Source: Soonwooa sp. (GTDB lineage: Bacteria; Bacteroidota; Bacteroidia; Flavobacteriales; Weeksellaceae). Taken from it: DNA of 64,000 nt. Numbering within the stretch: the stretch's first letter is position 1; each line of letters opens with the position of its first letter. The notes beneath the pieces were generated by a model that was not told the origin of the DNA, did no database searches, and worked only from the letters and a program-made list of their open reading frames with translations. Where the stretch lies: contig NZ_JASLDS010000072.1 of assembly GCF_030151385.1 (NCBI RefSeq), forward strand, positions 1 through 64,000. The letters run 5' to 3'. Made by a program: the position numbers and the translations under genes. This document shows, one piece after another, positions 17,713 to 26,561 of this stretch.

Positions 17713-18600
17713 ATGAGTTCAAAATATATAAATATCGATGGTATTTCGATTTGCTACGAACAGTTTGGCGAGGAAAATAAAGAAAGTATTTTACTTATTT
17801 CTGGTTTGGGAAGTCAGATGACACGTTGGAATTTAGACTTTTGTCAAAAGTTGGTGACTAAAGGATTTCACGTGATTCGATTTGATAATCGCGATGCTGG
17901 GAAAAGTACTTTTATTGAGCAAAAAGTTTCGGACGTTGGACAATTAATGCAACTTTTACAGCAAGGAAAAATTCCTGAAAATGCCTATTCACTTTTGGAT
18001 ATGGCAAAAGATGCAATCGGATTGTTGGATGCCTTGAAAATAGAAAAAGCGCATATTGTCGGTCGCTCGATGGGCGGAATTATTGCTCAAGTTTTAGCTG
18101 CTGAATTTCCGGAAAGAGTTTTGAGTGCAACAATAATAATGTCTACTTCTTTAAATCCCGAACTTCCGCAAACTTCGCCAGATGTTATGCAAATGATGAT
18201 GCAGAAAGTTCCAGATTTTAAAACGGAAAAAGAAGCTTTTCGAGAAAACCGCTTGAAGTTTGCTAAACGAATTTCAGGCAGTTTGACTCCTTTTGATGAA
18301 GAGGCAGAATGGCAAACACTTGTCGAGGAGAATCAGCGTGCAGTGCCAGCACAAACCTTGGGACATATTACGGCGATGACTTTGACGGGTTTTAATCCCG
18401 AACGTTTTGATAAAATTAAAGCACCGACTTTAATTATTCATGGAACCGAAGACCCAATTTTTCCTTTGGCTTGTGCAGAGGATTTACATACACGAATCAA
18501 AACTTCAAAACTTTTAAAAATTGAAGGTATGGGACATGAAATTCCACTTCTTTTGAATGATAAAATTGTAAATGCAATTTCAGATTTAGCAAAGATTTAA
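17713..18600 (+). CDS. alpha/beta hydrolase
   Basis: A 295-aa protein with the alpha/beta-hydrolase fold. The nucleophile elbow is GRSMGG (S119), the acid is probably in HGTEDPIFP (about 242-250) and the histidine is in GMGHEIP (about 275). The oxyanion strand is ISGLGSQMTRW. It resembles the carboxylesterase/haloperoxidase-like group found beside antibiotic-modification genes, but the substrate cannot be read. It is likely cytoplasmic, with no signal peptide. It is preceded by the duplicated motif at 17572-17688 and followed by an AraC gene. Confidence 0.85.
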   Translation: MSSKYINIDGISICYEQFGEENKESILLISGLGSQMTRWNLDFCQKLVTKGFHVIRFDNRDAGKSTFIEQKVSDVGQLMQLLQQGKIPENAYSLLDMAKDAIGLLDALKIEKAHIVGRSMGGIIAQVLAAEFPERVLSATIIMSTSLNPELPQTSPDVMQMMMQKVPDFKTEKEAFRENRLKFAKRISGSLTPFDEEAEWQTLVEENQRAVPAQTLGHITAMTLTGFNPERFDKIKAPTLIIHGTEDPIFPLACAEDLHTRIKTSKLLKIEGMGHEIPLLLNDKIVNAISDLAKI

Positions 18601-18657
18601 ATTCAAAAAAATATTGATTGAAAGTTTTGCGTACATTTGATTTTTGCAAACTTTGTC

Positions 18658-19590
18658 ATGGAAAAGAAAACCAGCATCAACCAGTTTTATCAGGAAATGT
18701 CTAATGCAACGGGGCAAAATATCTATAGTTTTTTGCCGCCAGATATTTCCAAGGATATTGGACATTTTAATATTTTTGATATCGCGGAAACTTTCAATGA
18801 AACACGTCGCACACAATTGATGCCCTACAACAAACGGATGTATTACAAAATCAGTATGATTCGTGGGCATAATTTAGCGGAATATGCAGATAAAACTTTC
18901 GAAATCAAAAAGAATGCTTTGCTTTTTGCAACACCTAAAATCCCGTATCATTGGTTGCCTCAAGATGAGCATCAGTTGGGGTTTTTCTGTGTTTTTACCG
19001 ATGATTTTTTAGTTCGAAATAAAACGGGTGTTGTGTTGGATGATTTGCCAATTTTCCAAACGGGTGCTTATCCGATATTTCAAATTGACGATGAAAAAGC
19101 GGAAGAAGTGTTGCAAATCTTCCGAAAGATGCAACAGGAGCTGCATTCCGATTATCGTTTTAAATATGATTTGATCCGAAATTATGTTTTGGAATTGATT
19201 CATTATGGACAAAAACTGCAACCTTTAGACGAGCAAAATTCTTCGCATAATGCGGCTGCAAGGGTAACTTCACTTTTCATTGAGTTGTTGGAGCGACAAT
19301 TCCCGATTGAATCTCCCAATCAAAAACTGAATCTTCGAACAGCAAAGGATTTTGCGGAAAGATTATCGGTTCATGTCAATCATTTGAACAAGGTTTTAAA
19401 GGAAAGCATCGGCAAAACAACGACCGAAGTTATCGGTAATCGAATTGTTCAGGAAGCTAAATATTTACTCAAACAAACCAATTGGAATGTTTCGGAAATT
19501 GCTTACAGTTTGGGCTTTGAAGAAGTGGCACATTTTTCTAACTTTTTCAAAAAACATACGCAATTAACGCCTTTGGCTTATCGAAACTAA
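18658..19590 (+). CDS. AraC-family transcriptional regulator
   Basis: A protein of 310 aa from MEKKTSINQFYQ. I chose this ATG because the earlier in-frame ATG at 18637 sits inside a TACATTTG -10 box (18632-18639). The N-terminal cupin-like domain includes ALLFATPKIPYHWLP. The C-terminal AraC domain includes LSVHVNHLNKVLKESIGKTT and a second helix pair in WNVSEIAYSLGFEEVAHFSNFFKKH. It probably controls the SDR gene 91 bp downstream; a perfect inverted repeat lies directly after its stop. Confidence 0.85.
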   Translation: MEKKTSINQFYQEMSNATGQNIYSFLPPDISKDIGHFNIFDIAETFNETRRTQLMPYNKRMYYKISMIRGHNLAEYADKTFEIKKNALLFATPKIPYHWLPQDEHQLGFFCVFTDDFLVRNKTGVVLDDLPIFQTGAYPIFQIDDEKAEEVLQIFRKMQQELHSDYRFKYDLIRNYVLELIHYGQKLQPLDEQNSSHNAAARVTSLFIELLERQFPIESPNQKLNLRTAKDFAERLSVHVNHLNKVLKESIGKTTTEVIGNRIVQEAKYLLKQTNWNVSEIAYSLGFEEVAHFSNFFKKHTQLTPLAYRN

Positions 19591-19613
19591 ATGATTTGAA
19601 TTTTACAAATCAT
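19591..19613. promoter_or_regulatory. 8-bp perfect inverted repeat upstream of the SDR gene
   Basis: ATGATTTG and CAAATCAT flank a 7-base centre. There is no T run, so an operator is more likely than a terminator. A plausible promoter (TTG 19632-19634, 17 bp, CAACTTTG 19652-19659) follows, just before the SDR start. Confidence 0.45.
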
Positions 19614-19681
19614 TCATTGATTCACGCAATATTGAATTGCCGATTTTCTTGCAACTTTGCATCATTAAATAAAACAAAAAT

Positions 19682-20446
19682 ATGAGTACAGAAAATAAGA
19701 TTGCTTTGGTAACTGGCGGAAGTCGTGGTTTGGGCAAAAATATGGCTTTGAGTTTAGCGAAGAAAGGTGTGGATGTGGTTTTGACCTACAATAGCAACAA
19801 AGAAGAAGCGGACAAAGTGGTGGCCGAAATCCAAAATTTAGGACAAAATGCCGCGGCGTTTCAGTTGGATGCTGGAAATGTGAAATCTTTCGATGCTTTT
19901 ATAAAGGAAGTTACGAATCATTTAACCGAGAAAACAGGAAAACCGAATTTCAATTATTTGGTCAATAATGCTGGAACGGCTTTGTATGCACCTTTTGCAG
20001 AAACCACGGAAGAACAATTCGACAATGCAGTGAATATCCATTACAAAGGCGTGTTTTTCTTGACGCAGAAAGCTTTACCTTTTTTAAATAATGGTGGTAG
20101 AATCGTGAATATTTCAACTGGTTTGGCTCGTTTTTCTAACCCTGGTTCATCAGCTTATGCAGCCATGAAAGGCGCTGTAGAAGTTTTGAGTCGATACTTA
20201 GCAAAAGAATTGGGTTCTCGCGGAATAACTGCAAATACAGTTGCACCCGGAGCGATTGCTACGGATTTTGGTGGCGGAAGAGTGCGTGACAACAAGGAAA
20301 TCAACGACCATGTTGCTCAGGTTACGGCTTTGGGAAGAGTTGGTTTGCCAGATGATATTGGTGGCGTAGTTGCTTTCTTATGCAGCGACGATGCACGTTG
20401 GGTTACAGGTCAACGCATCGAAGTTTCAGGCGGAATGAATTTATAA
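19682..20446 (+). CDS. short-chain dehydrogenase/reductase
   Basis: A 254-aa classical SDR. The NAD(P)-binding TGGSRGLGKN is at 10-19, the structural NNAG motif is in YLVNNAGTALY, and catalytic Ser (IVNISTG), Tyr and Lys (AYAAMK) are present. C-terminal GLPDDIGGVVAFLCSDDARWVTG is typical. It resembles FabG-like oxidoreductases that reduce small ketones, but the substrate is unknown. AraC-SDR pairing of this kind is common in flavobacteria, so regulation by the upstream AraC is likely. Confidence 0.88.
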   Translation: MSTENKIALVTGGSRGLGKNMALSLAKKGVDVVLTYNSNKEEADKVVAEIQNLGQNAAAFQLDAGNVKSFDAFIKEVTNHLTEKTGKPNFNYLVNNAGTALYAPFAETTEEQFDNAVNIHYKGVFFLTQKALPFLNNGGRIVNISTGLARFSNPGSSAYAAMKGAVEVLSRYLAKELGSRGITANTVAPGAIATDFGGGRVRDNKEINDHVAQVTALGRVGLPDDIGGVVAFLCSDDARWVTGQRIEVSGGMNL

Positions 20447-20467
20447 ATTTTCTTTAAATAGAATTAT

Positions 20468-20502
20468 AAAACCACAGAACATTTGATTTTCTGTGGTTTT
20501 TT
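20468..20502 (+). terminator. terminator of the SDR gene
   Basis: AAACCACAG and CTGTGGTTT form a 9-bp stem followed by TTTT. Confidence 0.85.
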
Positions 20503-20610
20503 GTTAAAAGTAAAATCATTGTTAAAATTGTTTAAAACAGTGTTGAAATACTATTTGATTTACGAAAAAGTCCTATTTTTAAAACAATTAAAACCTACAA
20601 ACACTGAAAA

Positions 20611-21258
20611 ATGACTGAAAACGAAGCTTTTATTTACGAATCGATTGAGAACCAAGTACGAATGGGATTTTTGTCGCTTGATGAGATTAAAGACAATATT
20701 TTAGATGAAATTGAAGACAACGAATTCGAAAACGAAATCTCGGAAGATTGGGCAACTCAACATATTGAAGTCGAATGGCAATCGAGGTTAAACGAAACCA
20801 AAACATGGAAAAACCCAACCAATACCGACCGCTTGATAGCCGCTTTTGACGAACTTTGTGACCAAAATATTATTGCGCTTCACAATGCAGGTTACACGAC
20901 CAGCGACGGCGAGTATGAGGTTGTGGACGTGGAGCGAAAGTTGCGCGACAACGGAATTGTTTCTCACGGATATTGCTTTTATCACGAGCAAGACTTGTCA
21001 AGGGCAATTGCAAAGGAAGATTCGAGTTTATACATTGCTTTTCAGAAAGTGGATAATGAAGATGATGACGTAACCATCGCGGTTGGCAAAAAGGTGGTTG
21101 AAGTTTTAAAAAAGCACCAATTTGAAGTTGATTGGAGCGAATCGCCGACTACTAAAATTCTTATTCCAAACTTTAAATGGGAACTTTTCTATGACGAAAA
21201 TAATGTTGATTTATTGGATTATGAGTCGGTTGCAAAGCGTATGATTAAGAAGAAATAA
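20611..21258 (+). CDS. acidic hypothetical protein, DUF6891-like
   Basis: A 215-aa soluble protein rich in Glu and Asp. The first 60 residues are highly charged. The core (about 70-200) has DRLIAAFDELCDQNIIAL, a segment around VSHGYCFYHEQDLSRAI, and a C-terminal region with VVEVLKKHQFEVDWS and KILIPNFKWE. This order matches DUF6891 as I know it; no enzymatic role is known. It is monocistronic, with a terminator shared with the convergent nitroreductase gene. Confidence 0.7.
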   Translation: MTENEAFIYESIENQVRMGFLSLDEIKDNILDEIEDNEFENEISEDWATQHIEVEWQSRLNETKTWKNPTNTDRLIAAFDELCDQNIIALHNAGYTTSDGEYEVVDVERKLRDNGIVSHGYCFYHEQDLSRAIAKEDSSLYIAFQKVDNEDDDVTIAVGKKVVEVLKKHQFEVDWSESPTTKILIPNFKWELFYDENNVDLLDYESVAKRMIKKK

Positions 21259-21276
21259 TTTGCATTTTAATACAAC

Positions 21277-21303
21277 AAAAGCCGCTCAACAGAACGGCTT
21301 TTA
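21277..21303. terminator. bidirectional terminator between convergent genes
   Basis: AAAAGCCG and CGGCTTTT form the stem between the DUF6891 gene (+) and the nitroreductase gene (-). Confidence 0.7.
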
Positions 21304-21309
21304 CTTTTG

Positions 21310-21939
21310 TTAAATTGTAAGAAAAATCTCCTCTTTTGATTTTCTAATTTTTGGCATTTTGCTATAGAAATCGTTGTCTGACCGATATCCGACAGCTGCA
21401 ATTACGGATGTATTTAGATTGTGTTTTTCCAAGTCCAAGATTCTATTAAATTCCTCGGCATTAAAGCCTTCCATCGGCGAAGCATCAATTTGTAATTCCG
21501 CCGCAGTAATGAGCAATATTCCCAAGGCAAGATAAGTTTGCTTTGCTGTCCATGTTCCAAGATGGTCGCCAAGACCTTTTACAAACCGAGAAACATCCTC
21601 CTTATAACTTGCAACATCTTCGATTTTCAAGTTTCTCATTTTTATCATTTGGTTAAAATACTCGTCAATTTGTGCATCAGTAACTTTTGTATAATTTGCA
21701 AATACAAAAAGCTGAGATGATTCGCCAATTTGTTCTTGTCCATAAGCTGCATTTTGCAATTTCTGTTTCGTTTCGGGATCTTCAATTACTAAAACTTTGA
21801 ATAATTGAAGTCCAAAAGAAGTTGGCGACAATCTAATCGCTTCTTTTAAAATTTCTAAATTTTCAGCGCTTAGTTTCCTTTGAGAATCGTATTTTTTGAC
21901 CGCGCTTCGCCAATTTAGGTTTTCTATTACTTTGTTCAT
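21310..21939 (-). CDS. NAD(P)H-dependent nitroreductase/quinone reductase family protein
   Basis: A protein of 209 aa from the ATG at 21939 (MNKVIENLNWR); the earlier Met at 21972 adds 11 residues unlike the family. The FMN phosphate-binding start (NWRSAVKKYD), SPTSFGLQLFKVLVIED, and the C-terminal VGYRSDND are typical of NfsB/DrgA-type enzymes. It should reduce quinones or nitroaromatics with two electrons using FMN. It is divergent from an HxlR gene whose candidate operator lies between them. Confidence 0.87.
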   Translation of the reverse strand: MNKVIENLNWRSAVKKYDSQRKLSAENLEILKEAIRLSPTSFGLQLFKVLVIEDPETKQKLQNAAYGQEQIGESSQLFVFANYTKVTDAQIDEYFNQMIKMRNLKIEDVASYKEDVSRFVKGLGDHLGTWTAKQTYLALGILLITAAELQIDASPMEGFNAEEFNRILDLEKHNLNTSVIAAVGYRSDNDFYSKMPKIRKSKEEIFLTI

Positions 21940-21993
21940 TTTCTTTGATTTATTGAACAAATGTATATTCATAAACTTGAAAATAGAATAGGA

Positions 21994-22009
21994 GTTACCT
22001 TTTGGTAAC
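21994..22009. promoter_or_regulatory. HxlR-type operator candidate (6-4-6 palindrome)
   Basis: GTTACC-TTTT-GGTAAC lies between the nitroreductase and HxlR genes. Its geometry is the same as GTTTCC-AACA-GGAAAC beside the second HxlR gene at 37.6 kb. Confidence 0.6.
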
Positions 22010-22072
22010 CGATTACTTAGAAGTTAGTTTGGAATATTTTTTTACTTTTGAATTTCCTAAATAAACCATTTG

Positions 22073-22438
22073 ATGAGCAAACAAAATTTGGAAATTACAG
22101 ATCATTGCCTTGAATTAATGAAGGGTCTGAAAGACACCCAAGATTTATTGCGTGGCAAATGGAAAGTGGTAATTATTCAAACTTTGAATTATGGTCATGT
22201 CCTAAATTTTGGGGAATTAAAGTATTATATCACCAATATTTCAGCGAAAGTTTTGACCCAAGAATTAAAAGATCTCGAGCAGAATCTTTTGATAAAACGC
22301 GAGGAAACGACTTCGAAACCGATGACCGTAAATTATTCCTTAAGCGAATTGGGAAAATCCTTGTTCGAGATCTTGCAACTAATGTCTCATTGGGGTGTTG
22401 AATATCGAAAAACCGTTTTTAAGAAGGAAGATGACTAA
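22073..22438 (+). CDS. HxlR-family redox/electrophile-sensing regulator
   Basis: A protein of 121 aa from the ATG at 22073. The winged-helix HxlR core shows LLRGKWKVVIIQTL, FGELKYYITNISAKVLTQELKDLE and VNYSLSELGKSL. A single conserved cysteine near the N terminus (ITDHCLEL) sits where YodB/HypR-type members sense quinones or diamide; that is family knowledge. A TACTTTTG -10 box lies at 22043-22050. It likely represses the divergent nitroreductase and itself via the palindrome at 21994-22009. Confidence 0.87.
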   Translation: MSKQNLEITDHCLELMKGLKDTQDLLRGKWKVVIIQTLNYGHVLNFGELKYYITNISAKVLTQELKDLEQNLLIKREETTSKPMTVNYSLSELGKSLFEILQLMSHWGVEYRKTVFKKEDD

Positions 22439-22443
22439 CATTA

Positions 22444-22914
22444 TTAACTGTATTTCATCAAAACGATCCTGTCGTCTTCCGATTCTTTTTCAATTTTAAA
22501 ACCTGCTTTTTTATAAAGACGAAATGCTGACAAATTATCTTTGGCAACTTCCAAGAAAATACTGGTTTTTGGAAATCGGTTTTTGGCTTCTTTTAAAATG
22601 AATTCTAATAAATATTTTCCAATATTTTGACCTTGGTATTCAGGTTTTACGAACATCTGAATGATATTTCCGTTGCCATTTTTATCTTTCGCAAACGTGC
22701 AAATGCCAATAAGTTTTTCATCATCAAAAGCGCCACAAACAAATCTATCAATGCTTTGATTTTCGATTTCAATTTCGAACGCTAATTTTTTCTGCTTTGC
22801 CGAATCTTCATATTTTACTTCAAAAGAATCTGGAAAGGTTTTTAAACTTTCCAATCGAATTTCACGATAAATTTTGCTTTCATTAGGCAATAAAACTCGG
22901 TAGATAATGGACAT
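22444..22914 (-). CDS. GNAT-family N-acetyltransferase
   Basis: A 156-aa protein. The acetyl-CoA loop lies around MFVKPEYQGQNIGKYLLEFIL (about 87-107), and the C-terminal motif is NLSAFRLYKKAGFKIE. The substrate is unknown. It converges with the HxlR gene, 5 bp between stops, with no visible terminator. Confidence 0.85.
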   Translation of the reverse strand: MSIIYRVLLPNESKIYREIRLESLKTFPDSFEVKYEDSAKQKKLAFEIEIENQSIDRFVCGAFDDEKLIGICTFAKDKNGNGNIIQMFVKPEYQGQNIGKYLLEFILKEAKNRFPKTSIFLEVAKDNLSAFRLYKKAGFKIEKESEDDRIVLMKYS

Positions 22915-22986
22915 TTTCTTTGCTATATTTAATCAAAAATACGGAATTGAGTTTTAAATCAGATTCAATGCTGTTCTCACAAAAAT

Positions 22987-23016
22987 AAAACTAACCCACA
23001 ATCGCAGGTTAGTTTT
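22987..23016. terminator. hairpin between the GNAT and fabF genes
   Basis: AAACTAACC and GGTTAGTTT form a 9-bp stem with A/T runs on both sides. It may end transcripts of the fabF operon after a long 3' region. Confidence 0.6.
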
Positions 23017-23196
23017 TTCCAATTATTTATTTTGACTTGTAAATTAAGGCGCAAGAACATTTCGACTTTGCTCAATACAATGATTTTCAATTTTAAAATG
23101 GTGAAATTTTATGGAAGATAAAACCTTTGCGCCATAAAAATATGACCTTAATTAACACAGCATCAGTTCAGGATAAAAGCTGTTCATTAAACGAGT

Positions 23197-23290
23197 CGTC
23201 AGTTCGAGTAAAAATCTGAAAGATTTTGTATCGAGAACTTGTTTTAAAAAGTTCTCGACACAATTTTTGCAAAATCAACTCGAACTGACG
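23197..23290. repeat. 94-bp REP-like element with nested inverted repeats
   Basis: The outer arms are CGTCAGTTCGAGT and ACTCGAACTGACG (13 bp perfect). Inside, TATCGAGAAC pairs with GTTCTCGACA. A diverged partial copy with the same ACTCGAACTGACG end is at 46151-46212. The element fills most of the 22915-23350 gap, which otherwise holds the hairpin at 22987 and nothing else I can name. Confidence 0.75.
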
Positions 23291-23350
23291 TTATTCTAAT
23301 TATTGCAAAACTCAGATTAAATATTGGTCTTTGCGATAAAAACTAATTCT

Positions 23351-24595
23351 TTACTCAACAAATTCTTTAAAAATCACTGTCGAATTATGACCTCCAAAAC
23401 CAAAAGCGTTGCTCATCGCAACTTTCACGGGTTTTTCCAAAGGTTGATTGATGACAACATTGATGTCAGTAGGGATTTCGTCATCTAATTCTTCAACATT
23501 AATCGTTGCGGGAATAATATTTTCGTTGATGCTTTTTATGGCAATAATCGCTTCAATAGCAGCGGCAGCGCCCAATAAATGCCCAGTCATGGATTTTGTG
23601 GAACTCACATGCAGTTGATGGTCATTACCAAAAACTTTCTGAACGGCATTTAATTCTGCAATATCACCAACTGGCGTAGAAGTCGCATGAAGATTGAGAT
23701 AATCGACATCTTTTGGTTTCAAACCTGCTTCTTCAATCGCCAATTCCATGGATTTTGCTGCACCCAAACCTTCGGGATGTGGCGAAGTCATGTGATATGC
23801 ATCCGCAGTCATCGCAGCGCCCACCAATTCGGCATAAATCTTTGCACCGCGAGCTTTTGCATGTTCGTATTCTTCCAAAATCAAAGCACCTGCACCTTCT
23901 CCCATAACGAAACCATCTCGATTTTTATCAAAAGGTCGGCTAGCCGTTTTTGGGTCGTCATTGCGCTGACTCATGGCTTTCATGGCAGAAAATCCGCCAA
24001 AAGAGGCAGGAGTAATGCCCGCTTCGGAACCACCTGTCACAAAAACTTTGGCTTTACCCAATCGAATGTAGTTGAAAGCGTCCATTATTGCAGTGTTTCC
24101 CGTTGCACAAGCCGAAACTGGCGTATAGTTGATTCCTTGCAGACCATATTTCATCGAAATCATTCCCGATGCCATATTAATCAACAATTTAGGAATAAAA
24201 AACGGATTAAAACGTGGGTTATAATCGCCATTTACGTAGTTTTCGACTTCATTTTCAAAGGTTTGCATTCCACCTTGACCAACTCCCCAAATCACACCAA
24301 AATCAAAAGGGTCGATTTTACTCAAATCAAAATTGGCATCTTCCATCGCTTGTGATGCGCTGTACAAGGCATATTGAGTGAAAAGATCGGTGCGTTTTAT
24401 TTCCGCTTTATCCAAATATTTGGACGCATCAAAGTCCTGAATTTCACACGCTACTTGCGACCGAAATTTAGATGCATCAAAGCGTGAAAGCTTTTGCCCA
24501 GCGCTTTTGCCAGCTTTTATGTTCGACCAAAAACTTTCAATATCATTTCCCAAAGGGTTAATAGTCCCAAGACCAGTTACTACAACACGTTTCAT
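23351..24595 (-). CDS. fabF: beta-ketoacyl-ACP synthase II (FabF-type)
   Basis: A 414-aa enzyme that condenses malonyl-ACP with an acyl-ACP. The catalytic cysteine is C163 in SACATG, the histidines are H303 in LHATSTPVGD and H339 in KSMTGHLLGAA, and K334 is also present. The C-terminal FGFGGHN glycine loop is intact. Its context is not the usual fab cluster (no acpP or fabD): it is the last gene of a TetR-controlled operon with a thioesterase and lpd. A secondary role, such as a specialised acyl chain or stress lipid, is inferred. Its ATG overlaps the thioesterase stop by 4 bases. Confidence 0.92.
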   Translation of the reverse strand: MKRVVVTGLGTINPLGNDIESFWSNIKAGKSAGQKLSRFDASKFRSQVACEIQDFDASKYLDKAEIKRTDLFTQYALYSASQAMEDANFDLSKIDPFDFGVIWGVGQGGMQTFENEVENYVNGDYNPRFNPFFIPKLLINMASGMISMKYGLQGINYTPVSACATGNTAIMDAFNYIRLGKAKVFVTGGSEAGITPASFGGFSAMKAMSQRNDDPKTASRPFDKNRDGFVMGEGAGALILEEYEHAKARGAKIYAELVGAAMTADAYHMTSPHPEGLGAAKSMELAIEEAGLKPKDVDYLNLHATSTPVGDIAELNAVQKVFGNDHQLHVSSTKSMTGHLLGAAAAIEAIIAIKSINENIIPATINVEELDDEIPTDINVVINQPLEKPVKVAMSNAFGFGGHNSTVIFKEFVE

Positions 24596-25023
24596 TTCTG
24601 TAATGAGGTTTTAAATAAATTAGAGGTTCCGCGGGCGATCATTCTCGTATGATCGGGGTTCCAGATTTCGCATTCAGCGTGCACAAATTGCTTGCCTTTC
24701 TTGATAATTTGGGTTTCGGCTGTAATTTTGTCACCTGCTTTTGCCACCGAAAAATAATCGATGGTGTTGTTGATGGTCGTGTAAAAACTGTCTTCGCCCA
24801 AAGAAAACATCATGGTTCCGATAACATCGTCGATAATCGCAGCTGTAACGCCGCCGTGGATATTGTGCATCGGATTCAGCCATTCTGGACGAACGGTAAA
24901 TTCGAACACGATTCTGCCTTCGGAAGCGTCGATAACCGTCGGTGCCAACCATTTTGTGAAAGGTGACGGTGAATTGTCGAAAACTTTGCCTTTATACGAT
25001 TTTAATAATTCTATTGGTGTCAT
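24592..25023 (-). CDS. PaaI-type hotdog thioesterase
   Basis: A 143-aa protein. HNIHGGVTAAIIDDVIGTMMF carries the HGG and Asp motif of PaaI-like acyl-CoA thioesterases. The C-terminal GKQFVHAECEIWN strand is typical. It is translationally coupled to fabF (ATGA overlap) and lies about 50 bp after lpd. It may release or edit acyl chains made or used by the neighbouring enzymes; this is inference. Confidence 0.87.
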   Translation of the reverse strand: MTPIELLKSYKGKVFDNSPSPFTKWLAPTVIDASEGRIVFEFTVRPEWLNPMHNIHGGVTAAIIDDVIGTMMFSLGEDSFYTTINNTIDYFSVAKAGDKITAETQIIKKGKQFVHAECEIWNPDHTRMIARGTSNLFKTSLQK

Positions 25024-25073
25024 TTATTGTTAGGTTTATGGTTAAAATTCAAGATTTAATTGAATTTTAAAAT

Positions 25074-26477
25074 TTAAATATTAATTGCAGCTTGTCCAGA
25101 AGCCAGCATATAAGCCTCTTTCACAACTTCGGAATAGGTTGGATGCGCGTACGACATCGTAAACATATCTTTGGCGGTAACTTCGTATTCCATCGCAACA
25201 ACGGCAGATGCGATAAGGTCAGCCGCACGAGCACCGATGATGTGAACGCCTAAAACTTCGCCATATTTGGGATCAACCAAAACTTTAGCAAAACCATCCA
25301 AATCCATTGAAGCCCGAGCTCTGGCGCTTGCCGAAAACGGAAATTTGCCCGAGTTGTAAGCAATTCCATCACGTTTCAATTCTTCCTCGGTTGCGCCAAC
25401 AGATGCCACTTCTGGCCAAGTGTACACCACGCCAGGAATGCGATTGTAATGGATATGCGGTTTCTGTCCGTTGATAGTTTCAGCAACAAAAACGCCTTCT
25501 TCTTCCGCTTTGTGTGCCAACATTGCACCGCCGATAACGTCGCCAATGGCATAAATATTAGCAGCTTCGGTTTGTAATTTTTCGTTCACTTTTATAAAAT
25601 CTCTTTCTGTCAGTTTTACACTTGTATTTTCTAAACCTAAACCTTGCGTGAAAGGTCGTCTACCAACCGCCATCAACACATAATCGGCTTGTAAAGTTTG
25701 CTCGGTTCCGTTTTTATCTTTAAACCAAACTTTTGCCGAATCGCCTTGATTTTCAGCTTTATAAACCGATTGTTGCAACTGAATATCAACGCCTTCTTTT
25801 TTCAAAATTTTCTGCAAAGTTTTGCCCAACTCGTGGTCCATTGTCGCAATCAGATAATCGGCGTACTCCAAAATCGTAACTTTAGTGCCAATTCTGTTAA
25901 AAATAGAAGCCATTTCTACACCAATAACACCACCACCAATAATGATGATTTCTTTGGGTTGCTCAGTCAGCGCTAAAGCTTCGGTTGATGTGATGATGCG
26001 TTTTTTATCGATTTCAATTCCAGGAATGGAAGAGGGTTTAGAGCCTGTTGCAATGATAAATTTGTCGCTGGAAATTTGAGTTTCCGTACCAGAAGCATCC
26101 ACAATTTTCACTTGATTATTATTGACAAAACTTGCTGTACCATGCAACTTGGTGATGTTATTTTTCTTCATCAAAAACTCCAAACCTTGGGTGTTTTTCA
26201 GAACAACGTCAGCTTTGCGGTCGTACATTTGTTTAAAATTCAATTGTACCTCGCCAACTTCAATTCCTTGCACTTTGAATTTGTGCAAAGCGTCCGAAAA
26301 ATGGTGCGTACTATCCAGCAAAGCCTTTGAGGGAATACATCCAACGTTGGTACACGTACCGCCCAGCGTGTCATATTTTTCGATAATTGCAGTTTTGTAA
26401 CCCAATTGAGCGCTGCGAATTGCCGCTACATAACCGCCAGGACCCGAACCAATTACGGTGATATCAAAATGTTCCAT
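25074..26477 (-). CDS. lpdA: dihydrolipoyl dehydrogenase
   Basis: A 467-aa flavoenzyme, the E3 component of 2-oxo-acid dehydrogenase complexes. FAD site GSGPGGYVAAIRSAQLG at 10-26; redox disulfide C42/C47 in GGTCTNVGCIPSK; NAD site GGGVIGVEMASIF; second FAD motif YAIGDVIGGAMLAHKA; C-terminal catalytic His in YAHPTYSEVV. No E1 or E2 genes are nearby. Control by the adjacent TetR protein is suggested by an ATACC-N4-GGTAT palindrome about 50 bp upstream. It may be a second, condition-specific E3. Confidence 0.93.
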   Translation of the reverse strand: MEHFDITVIGSGPGGYVAAIRSAQLGYKTAIIEKYDTLGGTCTNVGCIPSKALLDSTHHFSDALHKFKVQGIEVGEVQLNFKQMYDRKADVVLKNTQGLEFLMKKNNITKLHGTASFVNNNQVKIVDASGTETQISSDKFIIATGSKPSSIPGIEIDKKRIITSTEALALTEQPKEIIIIGGGVIGVEMASIFNRIGTKVTILEYADYLIATMDHELGKTLQKILKKEGVDIQLQQSVYKAENQGDSAKVWFKDKNGTEQTLQADYVLMAVGRRPFTQGLGLENTSVKLTERDFIKVNEKLQTEAANIYAIGDVIGGAMLAHKAEEEGVFVAETINGQKPHIHYNRIPGVVYTWPEVASVGATEEELKRDGIAYNSGKFPFSASARARASMDLDGFAKVLVDPKYGEVLGVHIIGARAADLIASAVVAMEYEVTAKDMFTMSYAHPTYSEVVKEAYMLASGQAAINI

Positions 26478-26529
26478 TGTCTTTTTGTTTTTAATTACAT
26501 CATCTTTTTAGGGATGAAAATATTGTTAA

Positions 26530-26543
26530 ATACCAAATGGTAT
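26530..26543. promoter_or_regulatory. TetR operator candidate upstream of lpd
   Basis: ATACC-AAAT-GGTAT, the same core as the larger 8-4-8 palindrome at 27789-27808. It lies between tetR and lpd. Confidence 0.55.
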
Positions 26544-26561
26544 ATTTATGTTTAAAAATTT

